NCBI GenBank assembly: GCA_028275705.1
Contig: JAPWUD010000012.1
Span: forward strand, 1-46,123
Direction of reading: 5' to 3'
Source of the DNA: Desulfurococcaceae archaeon
Lineage (GTDB): Archaea; Thermoproteota; Thermoprotei_A; Sulfolobales; Desulfurococcaceae
DNA length: 46,123 bases
A model generated the notes under the pieces. That model was given only the letters and a program-made list of their open reading frames with translations, searched no databases and was not told the origin of the DNA. Positions 31,022 through 40,183 of the stretch are shown piece after piece (the first letter of the stretch is position 1; the number at the start of each line of letters is the position of its first letter). Position numbers and translations under genes: made by a program.

Positions 31022-32566
31022 TTAACGAGGTGTTGGGACAACTACGACTTCGCGTCCACTAGTTCTATGTGTAAAGTATGGTAGACCAAGGTAACGAGTG
31101 CTCTTCAATATGTCAATATCCCTTGCGAATAGCAACCTTATATCATCCAGTCCAAGTACAACCATTGCAAGCCTATCTACTCCAATACCCCAAGCAGCAG
31201 CATTGTATCCGGCTGCGCCAAGAATCTCCATGACCTCCGGCCTAAACATACCACCTGGAAACACCTCAATCCACCCCAGCTTAGGGTGCTTTACATAGCC
31301 CTCTACACTGGGCTCTGTGAATGGGAAGTATCCCGGCTTAAACCACACCTCTCTTATTCCAAGCGCTGCTGCAAGCTCTTTGAAGAAGTAGAGTAGGTGC
31401 TTGAAGTTCACGTCTTTACCAACTATTATGCCATCTAACTGGTAGAACTCCATACTGTGTTTTGCATCTAGATTTTCAGGCCTGAAGTTCCTATCTATTG
31501 TGAACACTCTGTACTCTCCAGGGCCTCTTTCATATATTGACCTAGCAGACACCGCGGTTGTCTGACTCCTGAGTACGAGCCTCATAGCCCTCTCAGGGCT
31601 CCACTTATACCCCCAACCTGCTTCATGTACACGTCTAGCTCTCTCCATTATATCTTGTGGTGGCGTCGCCTTTAGATCAGTCTTCACGAAGAAAGTGTCG
31701 TGTATTTCCCTAGCTGGATGGTCTTGAGCTTGGAATAGTGCGTCAAAATTCCATAATTCAGCCTCAACATGTGGACCCTTAACTTCCTCGAAACCCATAC
31801 TAACCATTACTTCTCTAAGTTCATCAATAAACTGCATAAATGGATGCTTCTTTGATAAAGGTGGTGATGGAGGCTCAATAGTTAAATCAAACTCCTTCAC
31901 AACGTACTTATCTAGATCAAGAGCATATTCTGGTTTAACAACAGTAATCACTACCTTCTCTTTTACAAGCCCTCTACTCCATAAATCAATCAATAATCTA
32001 GAAGGAGTAATCGTAATAAGCGCCTTCTCTCGTTGTTCGATTAACCTGCGCTTCTTGAGCACTGCTAAAACGCCTTCATCAACCTCACCCCTCTCCGCGA
32101 GGTTACTCAACGCCTTCTTAATTACCGATGCCTCAGCAAGAACCTCACTACACTTATCCTCATTCACAGCCTTCACAACTTTCTTCTCGATAAGTATGCA
32201 TCTACCCCTCACAAGGTACTGTAATCCAACCAGGACTTCATCTCTAGGAATCCCTCTTGTAGACGCAATGTAATTGGTTAATTCATCAATACTTCTACCA
32301 GTAAAATTCAATAGGTGCGAGTAAACTATCTCCTCCGGTAAACCCATTTGTAGATACTGCTTCCCAGTCTCCGATAATACATAGTATTTGACCAGGGACT
32401 TCGAGGTTGTTATCAAACCCCTAGCTTCGAGCTCTATGAGGTCTCTCATTAAGTCTTCCTGCCTAACACCAAGTCTACTGGCTAATTCACCTGCGTTAAC
32501 TCCCCCAGTCTCTACAACTACCTCTAAGATCCTGTATTGGCGTGGAGCAACGAGTATTGGCTGCAA
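31022..32566 (-). CDS. pheS: Phenylalanine--tRNA ligase alpha subunit
   Basis: 514-residue archaeal PheS. Residues 1-80 contain winged-helix DNA/RNA-binding modules (AGELASRLGVRQEDLMRDLIELEARG). The class II catalytic core begins near residue 230 (KKHPFMQFIDELREVMVSMGFEE, motif 1), followed by QAQDHPAREIHDTFF, the motif 2 region with RTTAVSAR-like SQTTAVSAR, and motif 3 in GAAGYNAAAWGIGVDRLAMV. It works with PheT (15086-16753). It leads the minus-strand set pheS-NSUN-radical SAM. The TTG start at 32566 follows GGTGTC. Confidence 0.95.
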   Translation of the reverse strand: MQPILVAPRQYRILEVVVETGGVNAGELASRLGVRQEDLMRDLIELEARGLITTSKSLVKYYVLSETGKQYLQMGLPEEIVYSHLLNFTGRSIDELTNYIASTRGIPRDEVLVGLQYLVRGRCILIEKKVVKAVNEDKCSEVLAEASVIKKALSNLAERGEVDEGVLAVLKKRRLIEQREKALITITPSRLLIDLWSRGLVKEKVVITVVKPEYALDLDKYVVKEFDLTIEPPSPPLSKKHPFMQFIDELREVMVSMGFEEVKGPHVEAELWNFDALFQAQDHPAREIHDTFFVKTDLKATPPQDIMERARRVHEAGWGYKWSPERAMRLVLRSQTTAVSARSIYERGPGEYRVFTIDRNFRPENLDAKHSMEFYQLDGIIVGKDVNFKHLLYFFKELAAALGIREVWFKPGYFPFTEPSVEGYVKHPKLGWIEVFPGGMFRPEVMEILGAAGYNAAAWGIGVDRLAMVVLGLDDIRLLFARDIDILKSTRYLGLPYFTHRTSGREVVVVPTPR

Positions 32567-32593
32567 ATAGACACCTCTGTGGATACACCAGCA

Positions 32594-33433
32594 TTATACA
32601 TATTGTCCACGTATTTTAATATTATTTAGGGAGTTAATTCCAGTTATTCGGAGATAGCTTGTTATTAGGCTCTTTGTATACTCAGACTTGGGATCTCTCA
32701 ATACTTCATCCACACTACCTTCTTCTACAATCTTTCCACTCTTCAGGATTATTAACCTATCTGCTAGATACTGTGCAACCCCGAGATCGTGCGTAACAGT
32801 GATCATCGTTACTTTGAACGTGTTATATATAGAGTTAAGTAGGTTAATTATTTGTGCCTGTATAGAGACGTCGAGTGCGGAGGTAGGCTCATCCAATACC
32901 AAGATCTCTGGTTCGGCTATTATTGCTCTCGCAATTAACACTCTCTGCCTCATCCCCCCACTAAGCTCCTCAGCAGTGTCGTTGAGAATACTTTGCGGTA
33001 ACCCCACGATCTTTAATACCTCCCTAATCCTCTCCCCAATGTATCTCCATTCAACTCCAGCAGCTTCTAGGGGTTCCCCCACAATATACTTGATCTTTAG
33101 AACAGGGTTTAGGGACTTGTATGGATCTTGAGGTACATACCCTATTCTCCTGAGAATCTGCAACCTCTGATCGCTGGGTAGACTGTAGAGGTCTTTACCA
33201 TATATTAAGACTTTTCCACTTATTGGCTTAAGTAACCCGAGTATAACTCTCAAAATAGTTGTTTTACCAGAGCCACTCTCACCAATAATCGCTACCCTCT
33301 CCCCCTTCTCCACGGTGAAGCTAATTTCCCTGAGGACTATTTCTACTCGTTTAATTAGTGATTTAAACCCCTTGACACTCTTATAGCCAGCTGTCACCTT
33401 CTGTAATTCCAGTATGCTACTCACTCTCACCAC
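32594..33433 (-). CDS. Opp/Dpp-type ABC importer ATPase (F subunit)
   Basis: 279-residue ABC ATPase. Walker A GESGSGKTT (about residues 53-61), Q-loop YVPQDPYKSLNP, signature LSGGMRQR (about 152-159), Walker B ILVLDEPTSALD and the H-loop VTHDLG are all intact. It pairs with the preceding D-type ATPase as a heterodimer, the rule for peptide/nickel-type importers. It is the last gene of the five-gene operon and overlaps the D gene by 17 bases. The C-terminal Cys cluster usually found in OppF is absent; the D subunit has it. Confidence 0.9.
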   Translation of the reverse strand: MVRVSSILELQKVTAGYKSVKGFKSLIKRVEIVLREISFTVEKGERVAIIGESGSGKTTILRVILGLLKPISGKVLIYGKDLYSLPSDQRLQILRRIGYVPQDPYKSLNPVLKIKYIVGEPLEAAGVEWRYIGERIREVLKIVGLPQSILNDTAEELSGGMRQRVLIARAIIAEPEILVLDEPTSALDVSIQAQIINLLNSIYNTFKVTMITVTHDLGVAQYLADRLIILKSGKIVEEGSVDEVLRDPKSEYTKSLITSYLRITGINSLNNIKIRGQYV

Positions 33434-34400
33434 CAGTAAGTCTCCAGCACTTTACATAGTGGCTTTCTTCGTCACCAACGGGCTTTAATGGAGGCTCCTC
33501 TACGCATTTATCAATTGCACGTGGACACCTCTCACGGAATGGACATATTGCCTTGTCTTCAACAACCTGAATAGGCTCTCCAGGTAGTGGTTTTAGTGGC
33601 TTCTTGACTCCTAGCAATGGAACGCAATCTAGGAGCATTTTTGTATATGGGTGTTGAGGGTTCCTAAGTACACTAATAGTTCTCCCAGTCTCAACTATTT
33701 TCCCCGCTAACATAACGGCAAGTCTATTACACACTATGCTCGTAGATGCTAAGTCGTGGGTTACAATGAGTAATGTAACTCTATATTCTCTATTAAGCTT
33801 GCCAAGCAACTGTAAAACACTTGCTCTTAGGTTTGCATCTATAGCTGATGTCGGCTCATCAGCCACTATAATCTTTGCATTTGAAGCAAGCGCTATCGCT
33901 ATTAAAACTCTTTGTTGCATTCCTCCACTAAGCTCGTGGGGGTAGTCTTCGAGCACTCCCCGGTCTAATCCAACTTTTAAAAGAGCCTCTATAGCTGCCT
34001 TCCTTGATTTCTCCCTGTCATATCTAAGGGTATCTCTTAGCACATGGTAAAAGTGCTCCTCAATTGTTAGAAAAGGACTTAGGCTAGTGCCTGGGTTTTG
34101 CGGGATGTAGCTTACTACTCTACCCCGCAGTCCATTAAAATTCCATGTAGACTCGTCTATAGCCAATCGATCAAATATATAGAGTTTACCCCGCGTTACC
34201 ACGTGTGGTGGGAGAATACCCGCGATTGCATTGGCGAATGTTGTTTTACCAGAGCCGCTCTCACCCACTAGGCAGAATGCATCTCCCTCTTCAATAGCTA
34301 AGTCTACTCTCCTAACAGCCCACACTATGTACTCCTCTTCCTCGTCTATATACCCTATACTGATCCCACTCGCTCTCACAGCTAAAACCACAGCTTCCAC
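33417..34400 (-). CDS. Opp/Dpp-type ABC importer ATPase (D subunit)
   Basis: 327-residue ABC ATPase with Walker A GESGSGKTTFAN, Q-loop YIPQNPGTSLSP, signature LSGGMQQR, Walker B IIVADEPTSAID and H-loop VTHDLA. The C-terminal oligopeptide-transporter extension is present, with the cysteine motif CPFRERCPRAIDKC (about residues 285-298), which binds a metal or cluster in family members. It overlaps the permease gene upstream by 19 bases. It would energise uptake of peptides or, in some archaea, oligosaccharides. Confidence 0.92.
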   Translation of the reverse strand: MEAVVLAVRASGISIGYIDEEEEYIVWAVRRVDLAIEEGDAFCLVGESGSGKTTFANAIAGILPPHVVTRGKLYIFDRLAIDESTWNFNGLRGRVVSYIPQNPGTSLSPFLTIEEHFYHVLRDTLRYDREKSRKAAIEALLKVGLDRGVLEDYPHELSGGMQQRVLIAIALASNAKIIVADEPTSAIDANLRASVLQLLGKLNREYRVTLLIVTHDLASTSIVCNRLAVMLAGKIVETGRTISVLRNPQHPYTKMLLDCVPLLGVKKPLKPLPGEPIQVVEDKAICPFRERCPRAIDKCVEEPPLKPVGDEESHYVKCWRLTGGESE

Positions 34401-35281
34401 CTCCTCCTAAGCCTTGGATCTAGATCCTCTCTCAAAGGATCTGCTAAAAGAGTGAATCCTAGAGTAGTGAGTAGTATGAATAGACCCGGGTAGAATACGA
34501 GCCAGGGTGCTCGTGTAAATGCTATAATTCCCATTTCACTAATCCCTTCGTACAGTATAACCCCCCAATCCGGGTATCCAGGTGGTAGACCGAGACCCAT
34601 GAAGTTTATACCTGACGCCTCGAGTAATGCACTGCCTAGATCAGAGATTGCTTGAACCAGTATTGGTTGAATAATAACCCCCACTACATGCCTCATAATG
34701 ATCTTAGCTGGGCTCAAACCAGACAACTTCGCTAAAACCACATAGTCTAGTTCTACAACCCCCTTAGCATATACATACGTTATTCTAGCATACCAAGCCC
34801 ACCAAGTTGTTACAAGAGATATTATCACCACGTGGAAGCCCGCTTCTAGAGTTAGCCTAAAGAAGAGTGCAATTACAATTGAGGGTATAGCCATGAAGAG
34901 CTCCGTTAAGTAGTTTAAAACCAACTCTACTAGGCCTTTAAAATAAGCAGCTAATACACCCACTATTAAACCAATAATTAAACTAAGGAAAACCACGCTG
35001 AAGGCTTGTATAATTGCAGACCTAGAAGCCATTATAACCCTGGAGAATAAATCCCTCCCCAGAGTATCTGTACCAAATAAGTATTGGGGGGACGGTGGCA
35101 GTAATCTCCTACTCTCCTCACCTACCGGTACGTAACCAAGCCCCTCACGGGGGTATGGTGCTATATATTGGGATACCAATGAGAGGACAAGAATCGCTAT
35201 TGTTATTGAAAGCCCGATCTTGAATCTGTATTTTCTAAGGTTTCTATGTACTAAGCGTATGAATGGTAGGCTCGGCGGCAA
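34382..35281 (-). CDS. Opp/Dpp-type ABC importer permease (C subunit)
   Basis: 299-residue inner-membrane permease. After a first helix (about residues 18-40) come the family marker FGTDTLGRDLFSRVI (about 70-84), which is typical of DppC/OppC, and then five further helices. The EAA-like coupling loop is in LAKLSGLSPAKIIMRHVVGVIIQP (about 183-206). It heterodimerises with the B permease encoded upstream (one-base gap). Confidence 0.92.
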   Translation of the reverse strand: MPPSLPFIRLVHRNLRKYRFKIGLSITIAILVLSLVSQYIAPYPREGLGYVPVGEESRRLLPPSPQYLFGTDTLGRDLFSRVIMASRSAIIQAFSVVFLSLIIGLIVGVLAAYFKGLVELVLNYLTELFMAIPSIVIALFFRLTLEAGFHVVIISLVTTWWAWYARITYVYAKGVVELDYVVLAKLSGLSPAKIIMRHVVGVIIQPILVQAISDLGSALLEASGINFMGLGLPPGYPDWGVILYEGISEMGIIAFTRAPWLVFYPGLFILLTTLGFTLLADPLREDLDPRLRRRWKLWF

Positions 35282-35282
35282 T

Positions 35283-36314
35283 TTATATCTTCACCCTTGG
35301 ATCAATAGATGCCTGTATAATATCGACAATAGTGTTAACTGAGATGTAGAATATTGTTAAGTATATTGCTAGAGCAATAGTTACGCGGAAATCTGCTTTG
35401 TGAAGGGAATCTAGTAGAATGCTCCCCAACCCCTCTCTACCAAATACAAGGCTCTCCACAACCATTGCATCTACTATACTGTAAACAAAGGCTAATCCAG
35501 AGATCTGGATGACGGGTGGTATAATGCTCTTGAGAACAAAGTGCTTAATTATAGTATTTCTCCTAACACCCCAGGCAACAGCTGAGCGAACATAGTCTTC
35601 GAGCAATGCCTCAGCGACGAGTGTACGGGAAACCCTCGCTACAACTCCAATTGGATACACAGATATCGCTAGTGCTGGTGGAATAATCCTCAATAAAGCA
35701 TCGAGGAAAACCGCGTAGTTGCCTTGAATAAGCGCGTCCAATAGGTAGAACCCGGTTATCGGATTAAACCCGGTTGATGTGGCTAATTTATATGAGACAC
35801 GTCCATATGGGAGAAAACCTGTTGTAGAGTATGATATAAGCGCTATTATGGCTCCAAGCCAGAATGTAGGTGTACTAGCTAAAACTACACTGAGGGATTG
35901 AATAAAGCTATCAAACCTACTCCCCCTCCTCAGAGCGGAGTAAATGCCAAGCCATAGGCCTAAGGGTACTGCGAGTAAATACGTAAATATTAGAAGTTCG
36001 AGTGTAGCTGTAAAACCGCTAGTTATGACTTGGGAGACAGGTACTTTATATGCAATACTTAAACCTAGATTGCCGGTGAACACGTGGTATATGAATTGAG
36101 CTATTTGCACGTGTATGGGTTGATCCAATCCTAGCTCCCGCCTAGCTATCTCAATAGCTTTCCTCGCCTCAGGTCCACGAGGGTTTCCAGCCCACTTTAC
36201 AGCTGGATCTCCTGGTGTGTATAGGAGGAGGATGTATGAAAAAACAATTACTCCAATCACCACTAGGATTGACAGCAATATTCTCTTAAAAATATAGTTG
36301 AGGCTCACAGGCAC
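35283..36314 (-). CDS. Opp/Dpp-type ABC importer permease (B subunit)
   Basis: 343-residue permease with six predicted helices. DppB features visible are the N-terminal PGDPAVKWAG loop, the LDQPIHVQIAQFIYHVFTGNLGLS stretch before helix 2, the EAA-type loop VSRTLVAEALLEDYVRSAVAWGVRRNTII (about residues 225-255), and ESLVFGREGLGSILLDSLHKAD near the end. It follows the binding-protein gene by two bases in the standard A-B-C-D-F order. Confidence 0.93.
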   Translation of the reverse strand: MPVSLNYIFKRILLSILVVIGVIVFSYILLLYTPGDPAVKWAGNPRGPEARKAIEIARRELGLDQPIHVQIAQFIYHVFTGNLGLSIAYKVPVSQVITSGFTATLELLIFTYLLAVPLGLWLGIYSALRRGSRFDSFIQSLSVVLASTPTFWLGAIIALISYSTTGFLPYGRVSYKLATSTGFNPITGFYLLDALIQGNYAVFLDALLRIIPPALAISVYPIGVVARVSRTLVAEALLEDYVRSAVAWGVRRNTIIKHFVLKSIIPPVIQISGLAFVYSIVDAMVVESLVFGREGLGSILLDSLHKADFRVTIALAIYLTIFYISVNTIVDIIQASIDPRVKI

Positions 36315-36316
36315 TT

Positions 36317-37948
36317 CTACGACCTTACCTCAACTAGTTCAAACCTTATGACAAACGTATACATGGGGTTTAATGCTTCTTCTGGAACGTATACTCTCTG
36401 TGAGTAAACAAAAGGCCTTATTTCATCCCATAGCCCTAGAGCAACTGCGTTTTGATATAGTGTTAGTTGAGCCTCCTTATATAGCTCTAATGCACCAGTA
36501 TAGTTTACTCCCTCCATTTCCCACGCTTTAGTAATTAACTCGTCGAACACGGGGTTTTCATAGCCAGCGTAGTTCCACTCTTTAGACTCGCTATGGAACA
36601 TTGCATATAAGTAGTCGTATGGAGATGGAATTGTAGGCCACCAATCAGCCACGATCAAGTGTGGTGTCTCCTCGGGGTTCTCCCAAACACCCCTAGCAAT
36701 ATCCTTCAACCTAGCCCAGTCCTGTCCATTTAGCTCTACGTCTACCCCCAGTTCACTCATGAGAGTTTTAAATATCGCGGCGAATTTCTTCGTCTCCTCG
36801 TAGTCTATTTGGTATAATAGCTCTATTTTAATGGGTGTTGAAACCCCAGATCTCTTCAAGTACTCCCTTGCCTTGTCGAGATTGAATTCGTATGTTAACC
36901 CCTCAATGTGTCCTGGAAATCCATGTGGGAGTACTCCACTAGCTACACTACCCATCCCGAGGACTGCCTCAGATACAACTCTATTTAGGTCAACCGCGTG
37001 GGCAATTGCAAGCCTGAAATCGGTGATATTAGTTGGGTATCTTTTAGTATTGTAAAACAATACGAAATTGTGGTATGTTGGTAGAGGTATAATACCAAAA
37101 CCCTGCTTCTTCAAATTACTAATTGTTTCCCTCGGCACACTTGACGCTATGTCTAGCTCTCCACTCAGTAATCCACTATACTGCGCTGAAGGGTCAGTCT
37201 CGATCTTGATTACAACAATGTCTGGTGCTTTTTCGCTATTGATGTATCTCCAACCCCACCAGTCATTAAATTTCTCGAGTTTGATCTCCCTCATTGGATC
37301 ATATGAAACCAGCCTGTATGGCCCAGTTCCAACAGCGTTACCACTATTAAACCAATCTTCGAGTTTTCTATCAGTGTAGTTGGCGGCATTACTCTTTACA
37401 ATTGCACTTGGTGAGAAGATATACGATGCGTATGCAGCGCTAGCTAGGATATCTACTCTCTGTGGGTATGATAGCTTAAACTTTACGGTGTATGGATCGA
37501 CGATCTCCACTTCCTCTAGTGCATCCCAAATATATCCAGCCCCGCGACCACTATTCCTATAAATATCTCTTGCCCTCTCAATGCTTAGTTTAACAGCTGT
37601 TGCATTGAATAATGATCCATCGTGGAATACAACGTCGTTTCTTAGCCGAAATATCCACTCTCTACCATCCTCACTAGAAGTCCAGTTAGTTGCTAAACGG
37701 GGTTTTACCTCGCCTGTTTTGTAGTCGTAGTATGTGAGGGTTTCATATATACTTCCAAGAACTACGAGCCCTGTATCGTCCTCTATACTTGGGTCTATTC
37801 CAGTAATTCTATCGTTATATGCATATACAACGATTTTACTGGGTGGAGTAGTTGATGGTGTTACTAGAGATGGTTTATTGATTAAAACAACTACAAGTAC
37901 TGCTACTAGGATAATCAATGCAATTAAAACCAGTATAATTCTCTTCAC
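36317..37948 (-). CDS. Family 5 extracellular solute-binding protein (peptide type)
   Basis: 543-residue substrate-binding lipoprotein-like or membrane-anchored protein. A hydrophobic N-terminal helix (residues 4-26) and a Thr/Ser/Pro linker (VTPSTTPPS) suit surface anchoring. The SBP_bac_5 core shows YNDRITGIDPSIEDDTG, PRLATNWTSSEDGREWIFRLRNDVVFHDG and GTGPYRLVSYDP. No lipobox cysteine is seen. It starts with GTG behind GGAGGG, with TTTTAAAAG near 37993-38002 as TATA box. The substrate is likely oligopeptides. Related archaeal systems also import oligosaccharides, so this stays open. Confidence 0.9.
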   Translation of the reverse strand: MKRIILVLIALIILVAVLVVVLINKPSLVTPSTTPPSKIVVYAYNDRITGIDPSIEDDTGLVVLGSIYETLTYYDYKTGEVKPRLATNWTSSEDGREWIFRLRNDVVFHDGSLFNATAVKLSIERARDIYRNSGRGAGYIWDALEEVEIVDPYTVKFKLSYPQRVDILASAAYASYIFSPSAIVKSNAANYTDRKLEDWFNSGNAVGTGPYRLVSYDPMREIKLEKFNDWWGWRYINSEKAPDIVVIKIETDPSAQYSGLLSGELDIASSVPRETISNLKKQGFGIIPLPTYHNFVLFYNTKRYPTNITDFRLAIAHAVDLNRVVSEAVLGMGSVASGVLPHGFPGHIEGLTYEFNLDKAREYLKRSGVSTPIKIELLYQIDYEETKKFAAIFKTLMSELGVDVELNGQDWARLKDIARGVWENPEETPHLIVADWWPTIPSPYDYLYAMFHSESKEWNYAGYENPVFDELITKAWEMEGVNYTGALELYKEAQLTLYQNAVALGLWDEIRPFVYSQRVYVPEEALNPMYTFVIRFELVEVRS

Positions 37949-38136
37949 TATTCTTCAACCCTCCGCTTTCTATTAGCTATATCGGATAAGTGCTTTTAAA
38001 ACTAAGATGCCGTGTGATCAAATGAGTGTTTTTATTTTAAACAATTATTTAAAACATTATTTTTTAGGTCCAGGTGAAAAATTATAGAATATTTAAAAGC
38101 TTTATTTCAAGATTATATGAAGGTGGAGTGATTATC
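37949..38136. promoter_or_regulatory. Divergent promoter region: ABC importer and GAPOR
   Basis: An AT-rich gap separates the importer operon (minus) from GAPOR (plus). On the minus strand TTTTAAAAG (about 37993-38002) and a GGAGGG site near 37957-37962 serve the binding-protein gene. On the plus strand ATATTTAAAAG (38089-38099) is a TATA box, and GGTGG (38122-38126) sits ten bases before a TTG at 38137. The plus frame is open from a GTG at 38074, but that start would lie upstream of the TATA box. Confidence 0.5.
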
Positions 38137-40092
38137 TTGAAGAACACTTATAGAGTAGTATTTATAGATACGGGTCGCAGGACAAAGTGGCTTGAAGAAT
38201 ACAAATTAGATGAAGTACTTGGACCAGTAGAGCTTGGTGTAAAACTACACTTAGAGAAGCTAGAGTCTTGGAGGAAACCAGTCTATCACTCTGACAATGC
38301 TCTAGTGCTAGGTACAGGTATACTGGCTGGTACTAAGCTCTATGGTGTTCATAGATTCATAGCTGTATTTAGAAGTCCACTAACCCAGGGGCTACATGTA
38401 TCAGCCATGGGTGGTGCGGGGTTTCAATTCAATGTTAATGCTGATGCATTGGTTTTCATCGGGTATAGTAATGAGCCATTATTCATTAAAGTCTACGATG
38501 AGGGGGGTGGAGAGCCCATTGTTGAGTTTTACGAAGTTAAACTTGATAAACTCATAGGTATTTGGAGAGAGTATAGGGGTCATAGGGGAATATATGCACT
38601 CCAAGAATACCTCCTCGACGAGTTCAGAGACTTCTACATGAAGTATCCTAGTAGGAGTATATTGACTGGCCCTGGATCACTCTATACAAACACAGGCGCT
38701 CTAGCCTCACTAACAATATTGAAGGGCATGGTTGACTATGGGAGTGAAGACTATGCCGCTAGAGCTGGCGGTGGAAGTGTACTTTTGAGAGCTCATGGAG
38801 TGGCAGCTGTGATCTATGGAGGCTTATATGATAGATCTAAGAACCAGCCGAGAGACCTAACTGATATTTCACTACTCAACAAGCTATACTTAGAGCTCAT
38901 GGGTAAGCCATACGTTCAGTTAGTCATAGAAACTGGTTCAAAGTATAGATATGACCCCAAGTTAAGCACGGGGGGAACTCTTGGAGGAAACTACCCGCAT
39001 CTAGGTGTAACTACACCTATGCTTCACTGGAACATGATTTACCTCGAGAAGGATGCGAGGCGGAGACTACATGATTTAATAATGAAGCATATGTGGGAGA
39101 AATTCAATGTAGAAGCCATAGCCACGAAAACCTGGAAGACTTGTGGAGAGCCATGTCCACTAGCCTGTAAGAAGATTCGTAAAGAGAAGTACAAGAGCGA
39201 CTACGAGCCATACAATGGACTCGGCCCATTCATCGGGATTTTTGATATACATGATGCAGAGCGAGTTGTTGAACTAGCGGATGCTTATGGATTAGACGCT
39301 ATAGAGTTAGGACACATTATTGGCTTCTTGTTTGAAGCAGTGTATAGAGGTTTATTGAGGCCTGAGGAGGTAGGTATTAGTGGAGTACCGCAACTTGACC
39401 ATGGGAAAATAAACTTGGAGTCCTCTGCGTGGAATTCCAAGCTAGCAGTAGAACTCGTTGAGAAACTCGCTTTCCCCGTAAACCCGCTACTTAGACTAGT
39501 CGCTGAGAGAGGAGTGAGAGATGCTGCCAAAATCCTGGATGTTTTATACAGTGATAGAGTTGCGAGTAGAGGAGTGAAGTTTAGTGATTTACCAATCTAT
39601 GCTGTATACGGCGACCGTGGACACATATCACCAAACTACTACTGGACTCCTGGGTTAATTGCCCCTCTATACATACTGGGCAAGTACTGGACTCTATACA
39701 GTGGGGTCTTTATGGAGCCCGAAGACTACGCTGTGAAGTCCCTTGAGAGGGCATTCTATGAATTGATGATTGAAAACATGGCTATGTGTAGATTCCATAG
39801 GGGCTGGGCTGAGAAAACTATTCCTTTAATTCTGGAGAGATATTATGGGGTGAGGAATATGCTTGAGAGAGCAAAGAAGACGTATAAGCTTATTGCAAAA
39901 TACCAGGAACTAGCTGGGGCATCCCCGAAAATCTGGGATTCGAAGAGAATAGTAGAGTTCATGGCTAAGGCTGCAGAGGAATACGGGGACAACAAGTGGA
40001 GTGAGTTATTTAAAAAAGACATGTACACGGCAGCAGAAGAGTGGTGGACGAGGTTTTATAGAAAGATACAGGAGATTCTTGGAGCCGAGTAG
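38137..40092 (+). CDS. gor: Glyceraldehyde-3-phosphate:ferredoxin oxidoreductase (tungsten)
   Basis: 651-residue member of the aldehyde:ferredoxin oxidoreductase family, closest in look to GAPOR. The N-terminal pterin-binding region has LGTGILAGTKLYGVHRFIAVFRSPL and VSAMGGAGFQF. The [4Fe-4S] cysteines are in TCGEPCPLACKKIR (C-x3-C-x3-C), with the last in MAMCRFHRGWAEK near residue 555. It oxidises glyceraldehyde-3-phosphate directly to 3-phosphoglycerate with reduction of ferredoxin, bypassing GAPDH and PGK. I prefer the TTG start at 38137; the open frame reaches back to 38074. The moa/moe genes in this window supply its tungstopterin, and the hydrogenase can reoxidise its ferredoxin. Confidence 0.82.
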   Translation: MKNTYRVVFIDTGRRTKWLEEYKLDEVLGPVELGVKLHLEKLESWRKPVYHSDNALVLGTGILAGTKLYGVHRFIAVFRSPLTQGLHVSAMGGAGFQFNVNADALVFIGYSNEPLFIKVYDEGGGEPIVEFYEVKLDKLIGIWREYRGHRGIYALQEYLLDEFRDFYMKYPSRSILTGPGSLYTNTGALASLTILKGMVDYGSEDYAARAGGGSVLLRAHGVAAVIYGGLYDRSKNQPRDLTDISLLNKLYLELMGKPYVQLVIETGSKYRYDPKLSTGGTLGGNYPHLGVTTPMLHWNMIYLEKDARRRLHDLIMKHMWEKFNVEAIATKTWKTCGEPCPLACKKIRKEKYKSDYEPYNGLGPFIGIFDIHDAERVVELADAYGLDAIELGHIIGFLFEAVYRGLLRPEEVGISGVPQLDHGKINLESSAWNSKLAVELVEKLAFPVNPLLRLVAERGVRDAAKILDVLYSDRVASRGVKFSDLPIYAVYGDRGHISPNYYWTPGLIAPLYILGKYWTLYSGVFMEPEDYAVKSLERAFYELMIENMAMCRFHRGWAEKTIPLILERYYGVRNMLERAKKTYKLIAKYQELAGASPKIWDSKRIVEFMAKAAEEYGDNKWSELFKKDMYTAAEEWWTRFYRKIQEILGAE

Positions 40093-40124
40093 TTTTGACT
40101 TAACTTATTTTCCTCTCTATAAAT

Positions 40125-40133
40125 AATTTAAAT
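40125..40133 (+). promoter_or_regulatory. TATA-like element upstream of argS
   Basis: AATTTAAAT lies 51-59 bases before the ATG of argS, within a 91-base gap after GAPOR. A second AT-rich element lies just upstream (CTATAAATA, 40117-40125). Either could direct transcription of argS and the following genes. Confidence 0.35.
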
Positions 40134-40183
40134 CCCTGAATAGCCTTAACATAGAAATCAATGAGCTGGGTTGGAAAATATCC

